DNA of 64,000 nt from Enterococcus_D sp050529585 (GTDB lineage: Bacteria; Bacillota; Bacilli; Lactobacillales; Enterococcaceae), in the NCBI RefSeq assembly GCF_050529585.1, contig NZ_CP172882.1, positions 2,852,001 through 2,916,000 on the forward strand, given 5' to 3'. Under the pieces are notes generated by a model. That model ran no database searches and was not told the DNA's origin. It saw only the letters and a program-made list of their open reading frames with translations. Positions 41,727-51,390 of this stretch are shown piece by piece (position 1 is the first letter of the stretch; the number at the start of each line of letters is the position of its first letter). The translations under genes were made by a program, and so were the position numbers.

Positions 41727-43196
41727 TTAGTCAATAGGCTCTTCTAACCCTTCGTCCCAAACTGGTGCATCATTCTTTTTGTCGCGAATCAAGAACAAGC
41801 CTGTTGCAAAAAGGAGACCTGAAGCGATCGTCATCAACAAAAAGGACACGTTCATGCCATGAAGCAATGCAGCTGTTCCAGTCAAGGTTGTACTCTTTTT
41901 GGCAATACTATTCATGATCCCAACAAACAGCGCTGTTCCGATCGCCCCAGCTACCGTGCGTAAAGAGGTCAACAAAGCCGTGCCATGTGCTGTCAATTCA
42001 GATGCGATATTTTTGTTGCCCCACGTAACAAAGGGCATCAATAAGCACCCCGTCGCGGCACAGCGTAAGATATTTAAGCCCACAGCCAACCAAATACTCG
42101 AATCCATATGGACGAAATACATGCCGATATTACTTAAGACCAAAGAACCACCGCCAAAAAGGGTTAACAGGCGAATACCGACCTTGTCATAAATACGACC
42201 AGCAACAGGACTTAAAAAAGCGGAAACCAGTGATCCAGGTAAAATCACCAGTCCAGAAATCGTTGCTGATTTGCCTAAAATCGATTGTACATAAAGCGGC
42301 ATAAGCATGGCAGAGCCCATTAAAACCAAATACAGCATGATACTGCCGAAAACGCTGATTGCATATTCTTTGGTTTTTAGTACCCGCAAATCAAGGAATG
42401 GATGCGTTGATTTGAGTTGACGCAACACAAACCAGACACCCGTCAACAAACCGATACCTAACGACCCCAACACAGGCAAACTGATCATTCCATAACTGCC
42501 AATGTTTCCAAAACCTAACGTAATCCCACCGAAAGCGAACGCGCTCAAGACAAAAGAGACTTGATCAAAGCGACTCTTGGCTGTCGGCAAGACATCATCA
42601 AAAACACGGATCGCCCAGATCAGCGAAACCAAGACAATCGCAGCAACAATGTAGAATATGGCGTGCCAGTTCAAACGATCAACGATTAGACCAGCCAATG
42701 TAGGTGCGATCACGGGGGCTGCGGTAATCGACAAGCCATACCAGCCCATCACGACACCAATCCGGTTCATTGGATAAATCGTCAATAAAATGACTTGTGC
42801 CATTGCCGTTAAAATCCCATTCCCAATCGCTTGCAAAATTCGCGCTGCCATCATCACATAAAAGTTTGGTGCTGCCGCACACAACAATAAGCCAACCAAG
42901 GCAATTGCTAAGGCCGACAAATACAATTTTTTTGTTGGTACTCGGTTCATCAAATAAGCCGTCAACGGCATCACGATCGCCATTGCCAATGAATACCCAC
43001 TTGTCAACCATTGACCCGTGGTCACTGAAATAGTTAAATCTGTTACGATTGCGGGCAATGCCGTCGTTAAAGCGGTAGCCAACATGGATACTGCGATACA
43101 AGTGATCATCAAGTTGATAAAAATCAGTGTACGCTGCCTTTCCGTTCTTTCTTGGTGTTGCATATTCGGTTCATTTATTTCATTTAGGTCACTCAA
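41727..43196 (-). CDS. MFS multidrug exporter, DHA2 (EmrB/QacA) family
   Basis: A 489-residue transporter with about 14 spans. The DHA2 features include TALPAIVTDLTISVTTGQWLTSGYSLAMAIVMPLTAYLMNRVPTKKL (motif A region) and ILQAIGNGILTAMAQVILLTIYPMNRIGVVMGWYGLSITAAPVIAPTLAGLIVD (motif C, around residues 120-175). It is likely a proton-driven exporter of toxic hydrophobic compounds. Its start overlaps the marR stop by 4 bases, so both are in one operon controlled by the MarR protein. Confidence 0.88.
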   Translation of the reverse strand: MSDLNEINEPNMQHQERTERQRTLIFINLMITCIAVSMLATALTTALPAIVTDLTISVTTGQWLTSGYSLAMAIVMPLTAYLMNRVPTKKLYLSALAIALVGLLLCAAAPNFYVMMAARILQAIGNGILTAMAQVILLTIYPMNRIGVVMGWYGLSITAAPVIAPTLAGLIVDRLNWHAIFYIVAAIVLVSLIWAIRVFDDVLPTAKSRFDQVSFVLSAFAFGGITLGFGNIGSYGMISLPVLGSLGIGLLTGVWFVLRQLKSTHPFLDLRVLKTKEYAISVFGSIMLYLVLMGSAMLMPLYVQSILGKSATISGLVILPGSLVSAFLSPVAGRIYDKVGIRLLTLFGGGSLVLSNIGMYFVHMDSSIWLAVGLNILRCAATGCLLMPFVTWGNKNIASELTAHGTALLTSLRTVAGAIGTALFVGIMNSIAKKSTTLTGTAALLHGMNVSFLLMTIASGLLFATGLFLIRDKKNDAPVWDEGLEEPID

Positions 43197-43636
43197 TCCA
43201 TGTGTGCCTCCTTCTCATGATAAAATCGTTCGATTTTGGCTAATCCTTCACCAAATACTTGTTTCTCTTCTTCTGACAAATAAGTCAGCATTTCAGTATG
43301 TGCTTTGCTTCGCTTGTCTTTCATTAATTGCGCCTCCGCTTTGCCCGCTTCGGTCAGTGAGATCAAATGACTGCGTTTGTCTTTTGGATCGATCTCTTTT
43401 TTGATCAAACCTTTTTCCGCCAGCTTTTTGATCAATTCACCTGTTGAAGTAGAACGAATCGCAAGATAAGCAGCCAAATCTTTTTGGGTCAAAGTGCCTT
43501 TCTCGTCCAGCACGATCAAGCAATTGAACTGACCACGTCCTGGCATAAAATTGCCATATTTTTTCTCTGCATAGCGTCGATTCAACTTATATACTTCAAA
43601 TAATCGTTCAACGATCTCCAGTTCTGAATAGGCCAT
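43193..43636 (-). CDS. MarR family regulator
   Basis: A 147-residue winged-helix regulator: LDEKGTLTQKDLAAYLAIRSTSTGELIKKLAEKGLIKKEIDPKDKRSHLISLTEAGKAEA is the classic MarR DNA-binding core with the wing DKRSHL. It is co-transcribed with the MFS exporter. Two copies of a TAGGTACCTA dyad in its promoter region are the probable operators, so it is expected to repress its own operon until a ligand releases it. Confidence 0.92.
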   Translation of the reverse strand: MAYSELEIVERLFEVYKLNRRYAEKKYGNFMPGRGQFNCLIVLDEKGTLTQKDLAAYLAIRSTSTGELIKKLAEKGLIKKEIDPKDKRSHLISLTEAGKAEAQLMKDKRSKAHTEMLTYLSEEEKQVFGEGLAKIERFYHEKEAHMD

Positions 43637-43694
43637 ATCGCTATCACTCCTTTCTTATTGATTTCTACTATGTACAATGGATATTAGATTGAGC

Positions 43695-43757
43695 ATAATT
43701 AGATAGGTACCTACTTAAAAGTCCTTTTCTATTTTACATAGGTACCTATCTAATGTC
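43695..43757 (-). promoter_or_regulatory. marR promoter with twin MarR-type operators
   Basis: On the minus strand TTGACA (43757-43752), 17 bases, TAAAAT forms a near-perfect promoter. The dyad TAGGTACCTA within TTAGATAGGTACCTATG fills the spacer, and a second copy, GTAGGTACCTATCTAA, lies over the start region. Two identical dyads in these places are a strong repression design. Confidence 0.85.
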
Positions 43758-43801
43758 AAGAAAGCCTTAAAAATAGCGTTTACTTCATCTTGCTTTATAG
43801 C

Positions 43802-43840
43802 AAAAAAAGTATTGAGCTAGACACCGCTCAATACTTTCCC
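43802..43840 (-). terminator. Terminator after dus
   Basis: AAAGTATTGAGC pairs with GCTCAATACTTT; seven T follow on the minus strand. Confidence 0.9.
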
Positions 43841-43841
43841 T

Positions 43842-44807
43842 TCATTCTTTACTGGCTTCAAACTCTGCTAATAACTGACGTACTTCATCCGTTGACTTGG
43901 TATTCATCAAGTTCCCTCGCAATTCGCTGGCGCCAGGAAAGCCCTTGACGTAAATCTTGAAAAAACGATGGAGTCCTGAAATCGAACGCGGGACCATTTG
44001 TGCGTAGTGGTCTTGTAAATCTAACTGCAAGTGCAACAACCCTAACAATTCTTCAGAAGTGTGTTCTTTGGGTTCTTTTTCAAACGCATAGGGGTTCTTA
44101 AAGATACCGCGTCCGATCATCAAACCATCTACGCCATATTTTTCAGCTAAAGCCAGCCCCGTTTGCCGGTCTGGGATATCACCGTTGATCGTTAATTTTG
44201 TGTGGGGGGCGATTTTGTCTCTTAATGCTACGACTGCTGGAATCAATTCCCAATGCGCATCGACTTTACTCATCTCTTTGCGGGTACGCATATGGATCGA
44301 TAAATTTGCAATATCTTGTTCTAGAATATGGGTCAACCAGGCGTCCATTTCATCTAACGTTGTATAGCCTAAACGGGTTTTGACACTGACTGGCAATCCA
44401 CCGGCTTTGGCTGCTTGAATCAATTCAGCAGCAACTTCCGGACGTAAAATCAAGCCACTGCCTTTCCCACGACCAGCAACATTGGGCACAGGACACCCCA
44501 TATTGATATCGATCCCCTTAAAACCCATTTCAGCCAGTCCGATACTCATTTCTCTAAAAAATTCAGGTTTATCTCCCCAGATATGTGCCACCATTGGCTG
44601 CTCATCTTCGGTAAACACCAGCCGACCGCGGACACTGTCTCGACCTTCTGGATGACAATAACTATCTGAGTTGGTAAATTCAGTAAAAAAAACATCCGGT
44701 GCGCCGGCTGCTTGCACCACGTGACGAAAAACAACATCTGTTACATCTTCCATAGGTGCCAAAACGAAAAAAGGCGATGGTAACTCAGCCCAAAAATTTG
44801 TTGTCAT
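43842..44807 (-). CDS. dus: tRNA-dihydrouridine synthase
   Basis: A 321-residue FMN-dependent enzyme that reduces uridine to dihydrouridine in tRNA D-loops. Motifs: FVLAPMEDVTDVVFRHVVQ, IDINMGCPVPNVAGRGKGSGLI (with the catalytic Cys in MGCP), PVSVKTRLGY and LMIGRGIFKNPYAF. It is a DusB/DusC-like paralog; the precise target uridine cannot be assigned. A good promoter precedes it. Confidence 0.9.
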   Translation of the reverse strand: MTTNFWAELPSPFFVLAPMEDVTDVVFRHVVQAAGAPDVFFTEFTNSDSYCHPEGRDSVRGRLVFTEDEQPMVAHIWGDKPEFFREMSIGLAEMGFKGIDINMGCPVPNVAGRGKGSGLILRPEVAAELIQAAKAGGLPVSVKTRLGYTTLDEMDAWLTHILEQDIANLSIHMRTRKEMSKVDAHWELIPAVVALRDKIAPHTKLTINGDIPDRQTGLALAEKYGVDGLMIGRGIFKNPYAFEKEPKEHTSEELLGLLHLQLDLQDHYAQMVPRSISGLHRFFKIYVKGFPGASELRGNLMNTKSTDEVRQLLAEFEASKE

Positions 44808-45170
44808 GATCTACGCTCCATTTCTTTGACCTCGGATCATCAAAATCCGACTAGCAAAACAAAGCCATTATACTAGGAATGAACAAAAGAAGCAAAGGAT
44901 GGCGCACAGGAAAGAAGTTGTGCATAAAAGATTTGTTTTGCCGCTGACGCTATAAGCGCGCATTGCTCATAAATCTGTAGTCTAGCGGATAGCTTGTTTG
45001 CTTTGATGACTCGGCAATAGCGGAACGGTTCGCCCTGTTGTTCCTAAAAACGTAATGTTTGATCACATTTCTCTAGCTGAGTTAATGTGCAGTATATACA
45101 ATGACTGGCATCCCTCCAAAATAGGATTGACGCCTGTCACTGTACTTAAAAATTTTTCCGTGTACACATT
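44808..45170. other. Gap between the beta-galactosidase gene and dus
   Basis: 363 bases. The dus-proximal part holds the dus promoter. From about 44900 to 45170 I see no open frame of useful length, no strong hairpin and no clear terminator for the galactosidase operon. It may be decayed sequence. Confidence 0.5.
44867..44895 (-). promoter_or_regulatory. Promoter of dus
   Basis: On the minus strand TTGCTT (44895-44890), 17-base spacer, TATAAT (44872-44867). Confidence 0.8.
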
Positions 45171-47225
45171 TTACTGTTGTTCATTTTCTACATAAAAAAT
45201 GCGAACTTCATAGGGCGCCAACAGCACTGTATTTTCTACGGATTGATTTGTTTCCAAATCTACAACACGTTTTAACATTGACACTGCTTGGTCCACTTCA
45301 GAAAAATTCATCACAAAGTAATAGCTTCTTTGGGCACTTATGCGTCCTTGAATGGACACAGCAGGATTTGCCTCAGCTATGGCCTCTTTTCTTAGATTCA
45401 ACTTCTTTGCAAGCTGACTATAAAAACTTTGAAGAAAGTCACCATTGGTTCTGGCTGCATGATAATAAGCGACGCCCTCCCCATACTGATTTTCTGTGAT
45501 GGCGGGTGAACCACTGTAAAAATCACACTGATATGCACCTAATACGCGTGCTGATTGCGCATCGATAATTGCCGAGTAATCTTTCGTTTGAAATGATTTT
45601 CCTTGATATTTTATCTCATTGTGTTCATCCTCCAGCAATGTTTCTAATTCTAATACATCAATCCCAAACAGCTCTCGCAACGGTTCTGGCAACCCGCCTA
45701 AATAAAGCAAATCATTTTCATTGACCATTCCTGCAAAATAACTTGAAACCAAAATCCCGCCGTTTGCAACATACCTTTTTAGTTTCTCCATTGTTGTTTG
45801 ACGCATCATATAAAGCATCGGTGCTAAGACGATTTTATACTCTGAAAAATCTTGATCCGGTGTTAAGATATCTACTGCAATATCTTGTTCCCAGAAATAA
45901 CGATAATGTTCTTGCAATGTTTGTTGGTATCTTCGTGTTGGTCGACCATATCCCCCCCCACGATTCAACGCCCAGTTACTTTCCCAATCAAATAAGATGG
46001 CGACCTCTTTTTTTCTCGTCGTTCCTTTTATTTCTTTGATTTTTTCTAATCGTGCGCCATACGCTGCAACTTCTTTAAACACGCGATTTTGTGTAGAACC
46101 ATCATGGCTGACCACAGCACCGTGAAATTTTTCTGAATTGCCCCGTGATTGCCGCCATTGAAAATATAAGGTACTATCCGATCCATGAGCGATTTGCTGC
46201 ATGGCACTCAGCATATGCATTCCTGGTTTTTTTGCCTTGTTGAATTGGTGCCAATTGACATAACTAGGCGTACATTCCATAACTAAAAAAGGTTGTTTTT
46301 TTAATGACCAATATTGATCATGTACGTATCCCGATTTCATCGCAGTACTGGCAAGCGATTCAAAATGATTATGCCAATCTGGATAACTATCCCAACTAAC
46401 AATATCTACATAACGGGCAAATTTGCCGTAATCGATTCCTTCAAGGGGAATAAAATCCTGGGTTGCATGTCCTTCTGCCATAAAGTTCGTCGTAATCGGT
46501 ATATTGGGTGTTTTTTCACGGAGCGGTGCGCATTCATGCAGATAAAAATCAATCGTCATATCTGTGACAAACCTCTTCCAATCTAAATCCATCCCATGAA
46601 CTTTATGTTCACCTAAAGGCGAAGGGGGCAACACTTGCGACCAATCTGAATAGGTATTGCCCCAAAAACTCATCCACCAAGCATGATTTAATGTCGCTAG
46701 ATCGCCATACTTATTCTTCAGCCATTGACGCCAATTTTCTTGGCAATAGCTGCAAAAGCATTCGCCTGAAAATTCATTCGAAATATGCCACATTGCTAGA
46801 GCTGGATGATCACCATAACGTTCAGCCAATTTTTGATTGATCAAACGCACTTTTTCACGGTAGATTGGCGAAGAAAAACAATGGTTATGCCTAAACCCAT
46901 GTGTGTGTTTTTGACCTAGATTATTGGTGCGATTGACTTCCGGATATTTTTGACTCAACCATTGTGGGCGTCCACCACTAGGGGTGGCTAAAATGACCCG
47001 TCCACCAATCCCGTGGATTTGATCAAATACCTCATCCAACCATTCGAACTGATACTTACCTTCTTCGGGCTCTAAAGCATGCCAAGAGAAAACACCTAAG
47101 GTTACCGTGTTGATGTGGGCTTGTTGCATATAGGACAAATCTTTTTTCAAAATATCCGGATATGCGAACCATTGATCAGGATTGTAGTCTCCACCGTGCA
47201 TAAAGTATTGATTCTCCGTCTCCAT
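45171..47225 (-). CDS. Beta-galactosidase, GH42
   Basis: A 684-residue GH42 enzyme. The TIM barrel carries acid/base Glu151 in HISNEF and nucleophile Glu317 in VMECTPS. Cys116, 156, 158 and 161 form the usual GH42 zinc site. Domain B (trimerisation) and a C-terminal beta domain follow. No signal peptide, so it acts inside the cell on galactosides or galacto-oligosaccharides. The ATG at 47225 follows GGAG by 7 bases. Last gene of the PTS IIC / DUF3284 / GH36 / GH42 operon, 4 bases after the GH36 stop. Confidence 0.93.
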   Translation of the reverse strand: METENQYFMHGGDYNPDQWFAYPDILKKDLSYMQQAHINTVTLGVFSWHALEPEEGKYQFEWLDEVFDQIHGIGGRVILATPSGGRPQWLSQKYPEVNRTNNLGQKHTHGFRHNHCFSSPIYREKVRLINQKLAERYGDHPALAMWHISNEFSGECFCSYCQENWRQWLKNKYGDLATLNHAWWMSFWGNTYSDWSQVLPPSPLGEHKVHGMDLDWKRFVTDMTIDFYLHECAPLREKTPNIPITTNFMAEGHATQDFIPLEGIDYGKFARYVDIVSWDSYPDWHNHFESLASTAMKSGYVHDQYWSLKKQPFLVMECTPSYVNWHQFNKAKKPGMHMLSAMQQIAHGSDSTLYFQWRQSRGNSEKFHGAVVSHDGSTQNRVFKEVAAYGARLEKIKEIKGTTRKKEVAILFDWESNWALNRGGGYGRPTRRYQQTLQEHYRYFWEQDIAVDILTPDQDFSEYKIVLAPMLYMMRQTTMEKLKRYVANGGILVSSYFAGMVNENDLLYLGGLPEPLRELFGIDVLELETLLEDEHNEIKYQGKSFQTKDYSAIIDAQSARVLGAYQCDFYSGSPAITENQYGEGVAYYHAARTNGDFLQSFYSQLAKKLNLRKEAIAEANPAVSIQGRISAQRSYYFVMNFSEVDQAVSMLKRVVDLETNQSVENTVLLAPYEVRIFYVENEQQ

Positions 47226-47229
47226 CACT

Positions 47230-49467
47230 TTACTCCTTATTCTCAGCTATTTGTATATGATAAACAAAAGATTGGAAATCACCTTTTATCTGTGCTGTTT
47301 CATGATTTACAGCGTTAAATTGATATGGCTTGCGTAACCCAAAGTTCTTGAGTATCCGACCGGAAACTGGCGTTTCATTGACTTGATAGACACGGTCCGC
47401 ATCAAGAAATGGAATTTGAAGAAAATCTTCTGAAGCAGGATTTGCCGTTGCCAACACACGATAAACCCCAATCAGGGCTTCTTCTTGATTCGAGTCATAT
47501 ACTGCCCATGCCACTTCATTCTGTTTTCCGCTTGTTTCTAATTGATAAAAAGTACCAAATGTTAACAACCGTCTATGTTGCTTGTAAAACGCAATATGTT
47601 CTTTGATTTGCTGTTTCTCTTGCCTAGACAAACTGAACAGATCCAACTCATAACCTAAAGGACCAAACATGGCTGTGTGTTGACGAAACATTAATGACGT
47701 CATACGTCCAACTTGGTGATTGGGACTGGCAGAAACATGATTACTGAAGCTAGACATTGGATACCCCAATAATGTACCTGTTTGAATCGTCAAGCGTTCG
47801 ACAGCATCACTGTCATCACTTGGCCAGATTTGCGGGCTGTAAAACAAAATACCTAAATCATACCGGCCGCCTCCACCCGCACATCCTTCAATTAAGATAG
47901 TGGGAAACGCAGACAATATTTTTTGGTACAAATCGTACACACCTAACATGTAACGATGATAAAATTCTGTTTGTGCAATGCCATTTTCGGCCAAATATGC
48001 AGAATAGGCTTCGGTAATATTTCTATTCATATCCCACTTGATATAGTCTAATTTGGTTTCGATAATGACCTTTTCCATCGCTTGAAAAATCGCTTCGACC
48101 ACCGCTGGATTTGCAAAATCTAAGACATATTGCCCTCTACCAATTGATACTCGATCATATGGATGTTTGACGACCCATTCTGGGTGTTCTTGATAAAGCA
48201 TACTATCAGGGGATACCATTTCCGGTTCAAACCAAACCCCCAGCTTCAAATCAAGGCTGTGGATCTTCTGTGCAAAATGGCTGATACCATTAGGAAATTT
48301 GTCAGGATCAGCTACCCAATCTCCTAAAGAACTACGGTCATTATTTCTCTTACCAAACCAACCATCATCTAGTACAAAACATTCCATACCCAACGATCGA
48401 CTTTCTTTTGCCAAAGCCAATAATTTTTCTTCGTCGAAGTCGAAATAAGTCGCTTCCCAATTATTAAAGACAATTGGTCGCTTTGCTTCTTGCCAATAAG
48501 GTGGGATGATGTGCTTTTCTACGAATCGAGCGGACTCTTGGCTCAGTCCATTCATTCCTAAATCGCTAAAAGTAAATATGCATTCTGGGGTTTCAAAAGA
48601 GGCCCCCGGTTCAAGTTTCCAACTAAAGTGTTCTGGATGGATGCCGAGCATCAACCGGAGATTATTCCACTCATCCATTTCAACTTGTGCCAAAAAATTT
48701 CCTGAATAAATCAAGTTTGCACCGTAAACAAAGCCTTGATCATTGGTCGTATTCTTTTCTTTCAAAGCAACAAATGGATTGTGCTGATGTCCAGAAGCGC
48801 CTTTTAAGGAACCCACGCGCATTGTTCCTTGTGTAATTGGTGTTGTTTTGATATGTCGTTCTTTTAGCCATGCACCTGAAAGATGAAGCCAGTCGAAGTC
48901 GCGATTTTTTAATTCTAAAACCCCACTCATAAAACGTTCGATTCTTCTTGCCTCTGAACCCATATTACTCACTTTTTGTTTCCTAGCAATTGTTCCTAAA
49001 TGTTGAAAGATCGTATATGTGAGTTCAATTCTCAGCTCTCGTTCAGTATCTATCAGCTCAAATTCAATACTCTGGCTTTCATGTGTTGCTGCAAAACTTG
49101 CAGGCTTGCATATATCACGCTCTTTTCCCCAATAAGTTCTAAAATGATTGAATTGAAAATCCGTGTACAATGGGGTTTCTTCTTCAAATATAGTAAGCGC
49201 ACCTTCTCGAAAGTCAGATGTCCCATAAGTTGGCAATTCTTGATAGCGATCTGCAAGAGTAAAAGAATTATTTTCTTCAAAAAATTTGACGGTACCTGCT
49301 GATTTGTTCATCTTTTGATCCAAATAAGTTTGATCGAAGGCTTCTATTTTTCCCAATGAAGGCCCAAAATATACGTGCCCCAACTGTTGATTCGGCAAAA
49401 CGGTCATCACATAACTTATTTTTTCATTATATAAATGGAACATTGTTTCATTAATAATCTCTATCAT
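47230..49467 (-). CDS. Alpha-galactosidase, GH36
   Basis: A 745-residue GH36 enzyme with an N-terminal beta-sandwich (residues 1-320) and a catalytic barrel. FVLDDGWFGKRNND, the nucleophile Asp479 in KWDMNR, EGCAGGGGRYDLG and the acid/base Asp551 in PSDDSDAVERL are visible. It splits alpha-1,6-galactosides such as melibiose and raffinose. The ATG at 49467 follows GGGGAATAAA; four extra in-frame codons upstream begin at a less likely start. It lies between the DUF3284 and GH42 genes. Confidence 0.93.
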   Translation of the reverse strand: MIEIINETMFHLYNEKISYVMTVLPNQQLGHVYFGPSLGKIEAFDQTYLDQKMNKSAGTVKFFEENNSFTLADRYQELPTYGTSDFREGALTIFEEETPLYTDFQFNHFRTYWGKERDICKPASFAATHESQSIEFELIDTERELRIELTYTIFQHLGTIARKQKVSNMGSEARRIERFMSGVLELKNRDFDWLHLSGAWLKERHIKTTPITQGTMRVGSLKGASGHQHNPFVALKEKNTTNDQGFVYGANLIYSGNFLAQVEMDEWNNLRLMLGIHPEHFSWKLEPGASFETPECIFTFSDLGMNGLSQESARFVEKHIIPPYWQEAKRPIVFNNWEATYFDFDEEKLLALAKESRSLGMECFVLDDGWFGKRNNDRSSLGDWVADPDKFPNGISHFAQKIHSLDLKLGVWFEPEMVSPDSMLYQEHPEWVVKHPYDRVSIGRGQYVLDFANPAVVEAIFQAMEKVIIETKLDYIKWDMNRNITEAYSAYLAENGIAQTEFYHRYMLGVYDLYQKILSAFPTILIEGCAGGGGRYDLGILFYSPQIWPSDDSDAVERLTIQTGTLLGYPMSSFSNHVSASPNHQVGRMTSLMFRQHTAMFGPLGYELDLFSLSRQEKQQIKEHIAFYKQHRRLLTFGTFYQLETSGKQNEVAWAVYDSNQEEALIGVYRVLATANPASEDFLQIPFLDADRVYQVNETPVSGRILKNFGLRKPYQFNAVNHETAQIKGDFQSFVYHIQIAENKE

Positions 49468-49494
49468 TTTATTCCCCAATTTCCCTGTTTTTCT

Positions 49495-49944
49495 CTATGT
49501 GATCGATACATGTGCACAGGCCGACTCAAGATATCGCAATCTTTTTTTGACCCCGCGATTGAAAAAGAACTTATAAAAAAGTGCTGCCAACATAAAACTA
49601 TAGGTTGACTGTGGTTTCGTAAATCGGCTCTGTTCGGAATAGGTGACTACTAGTTGCCCATCCGGTTGCGTCGTATACATATAGCGTTGATCAATGACGC
49701 CTTCTTCGTAAACCGTTCTTGACCAAAATGCGTCTGGCGTTATTTTTTCTACCGTCATAACAGCCGGAACCACTTCAGGGGATGTTTTTGTCTGCATCCT
49801 TATGTTAACTTGACATCCTTCAGCAAATTGACCTGTTGCATGATTTGCTTCAAAGTATTTTTTTTGTTCACCGCATAAAACTTGATGAAATGCCGCTTGT
49901 GTTGCACGGATTCGATAGCGGCAAGTTAATGTATCAGTCTTCAT
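49495..49944 (-). CDS. DUF3284 protein associated with PTS genes
   Basis: A 149-residue cytoplasmic protein of the DUF3284 family (from memory), which recurs beside lactose/cellobiose-type PTS genes in enterococci and lactobacilli. The fold may be a START/SRPBCC-like beta barrel (SRTVYEEGVIDQRYMYTTQPDGQLVVTYSEQSRF). Function is unknown. It lies between the IIC gene and the alpha-galactosidase gene in the same operon. Confidence 0.72.
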   Translation of the reverse strand: MKTDTLTCRYRIRATQAAFHQVLCGEQKKYFEANHATGQFAEGCQVNIRMQTKTSPEVVPAVMTVEKITPDAFWSRTVYEEGVIDQRYMYTTQPDGQLVVTYSEQSRFTKPQSTYSFMLAALFYKFFFNRGVKKRLRYLESACAHVSIT

Positions 49945-49989
49945 GTAGTTCTCCCCTTTCTAGTAGTTCCAAAGAACGCAACAAAAAAA

Positions 49990-51276
49990 TTACTGTTCTA
50001 GTTCTATTTTTTCTTCTTTTAAATACCCTCGATCCATCACAATCAAAAAAGGTACCCAAATCAACGTCATGACTGCTACAGTGACTAGTTGCAAGATAGC
50101 GCCGGCGATCGAGCCTGTTCCAAGCCATCCTGATAAAAATACAGGTGTCGTCCAGACCACAGTGGCCCCGATTGGACGTGGAACCAGACCAGCAGCAATC
50201 GCGAAATATGAAATCGTTGTACTGGCTAATGGAGCCAAAATCCAAGGAACAAATGCAATTGGATTCAATACGATTGGCAAACCAAATGTCATCGGCTCGG
50301 AAACATTAAATACAGATGGTGCAATAACGGTTTTCATCAATTTCTTCATACGGATCGAACGTGCAATAAAGAAGGCCATGGTAATTGAAATACCTAATTG
50401 CATGCCTTGATTCACAAACACACCCATAAAAGTTGTATTGATGATATGGGGCAGCTGTTCTGCACCGGCTTTATAGGCTTCGTAATTTTCAATTGCTAGC
50501 GCATTCATAATAGGGTCGATGACAGCATTTACAACCAACGTGCCATGGATACCGAACCACCAGAAGAATTGGGTAAACAATACAGCAAGCAAGACGGCAG
50601 GCAAAGTACCGCCTAAGCCCATCAACGGTTTTTGTAAGATTTCATAAACAAAGTCAACGGCATTTCCCCAAGTGGTGAATGTGAACAAGTATCGGATCAA
50701 ATTAAAGAGAAACAACGGTGCTGCACCGGGAATAATCGCAATAAACGATTCAGCAATCATCGGCGGAACGGAATCAGGCATTTTGATCGTGAAACCAGCA
50801 GCACTGATCTTACAATAAATTTGTGTTGCAATAATTGCTGTAATGATACCAACAAACATGCCTTCCGCGCCTAACTTAGACAAAGGAATCACCGTTCCTA
50901 ATTCCTCAGAAGATCCATATGGCAAAAGCATAAGGAAAGAAGACAACGATATCGCACCTGCAAAGAGCTTGGCTTGTCCATATTTTCCTGCCAGTTGATA
51001 CCCAATACCGAAAACGACAAAAATTGCTGTGATACTCATTGTTGCATTCCCTATCGGTCCAAAAAAGTCATTCAAAAATGTCATCACTCCTTCAGGAAGC
51101 CTGTCCGATAGACCAAAAGTAGAAGGTAAATTTTGAATGATAATCATAATAGAAGCAAACATTGTCGCTGGAAAAGCAACCATAAACCCATCTCTTAAAC
51201 TTAAAAGATATTTATTATTGGCAATAATTTGTGCAAAAGGAACCATCTTCTCAGCTAACTTATCAATAAATTTCAT
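49990..51276 (-). CDS. PTS IIC component, lactose/cellobiose family
   Basis: A 428-residue permease with about 10 spans: LRDGFMVAFPATMFASIMIIIQ, PLSKLGAEGMFVGIITAIIATQIY, FWWFGIHGTLVVNAVIDPIMNAL and FNVSEPMTFGLPIVLNPIAFVPWILAP (N-x-S-E-P motif). No IIA or IIB is encoded nearby. Its genetic linkage with alpha- and beta-galactosidases suggests a galactoside substrate. First gene of its operon, with repeated GTAAACGTTTAC-type sites in front and a LacI regulator upstream. Confidence 0.87.
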   Translation of the reverse strand: MKFIDKLAEKMVPFAQIIANNKYLLSLRDGFMVAFPATMFASIMIIIQNLPSTFGLSDRLPEGVMTFLNDFFGPIGNATMSITAIFVVFGIGYQLAGKYGQAKLFAGAISLSSFLMLLPYGSSEELGTVIPLSKLGAEGMFVGIITAIIATQIYCKISAAGFTIKMPDSVPPMIAESFIAIIPGAAPLFLFNLIRYLFTFTTWGNAVDFVYEILQKPLMGLGGTLPAVLLAVLFTQFFWWFGIHGTLVVNAVIDPIMNALAIENYEAYKAGAEQLPHIINTTFMGVFVNQGMQLGISITMAFFIARSIRMKKLMKTVIAPSVFNVSEPMTFGLPIVLNPIAFVPWILAPLASTTISYFAIAAGLVPRPIGATVVWTTPVFLSGWLGTGSIAGAILQLVTVAVMTLIWVPFLIVMDRGYLKEEKIELEQ

Positions 51277-51298
51277 ACTCTTTCTCCTCTGATTCGAT

Positions 51299-51345
51299 TT
51301 GTAAACGTTTACTATTATGAGTATAGTTGTTTACTTAACGTTTAC
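51299..51345 (-). promoter_or_regulatory. Operators and promoter of the galactoside operon
   Basis: TTGTAAACGTTTACT (51299-51313) is a perfect dyad and also matches the cre consensus at every position. A second related site, with two GTTTAC repeats, is at 51329-51345. On the minus strand TTGTGT, 18 bases, TATACT forms the promoter with one site in the spacer and one downstream. LacI-family binding, CcpA binding or both are possible. Confidence 0.75.
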
Positions 51346-51359
51346 ACAACCCTAAAAAC

Positions 51360-51390
51360 AAAAAAAGATCAATTATAGTTGATCTTTTTT
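51360..51390 (-). terminator. Terminator after the lacI-type gene
   Basis: AAAAGATCAA (51363-51372) pairs with TTGATCTTTT (51379-51388); a T-run follows on the minus strand. It overlaps the stop codon. Confidence 0.85.
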
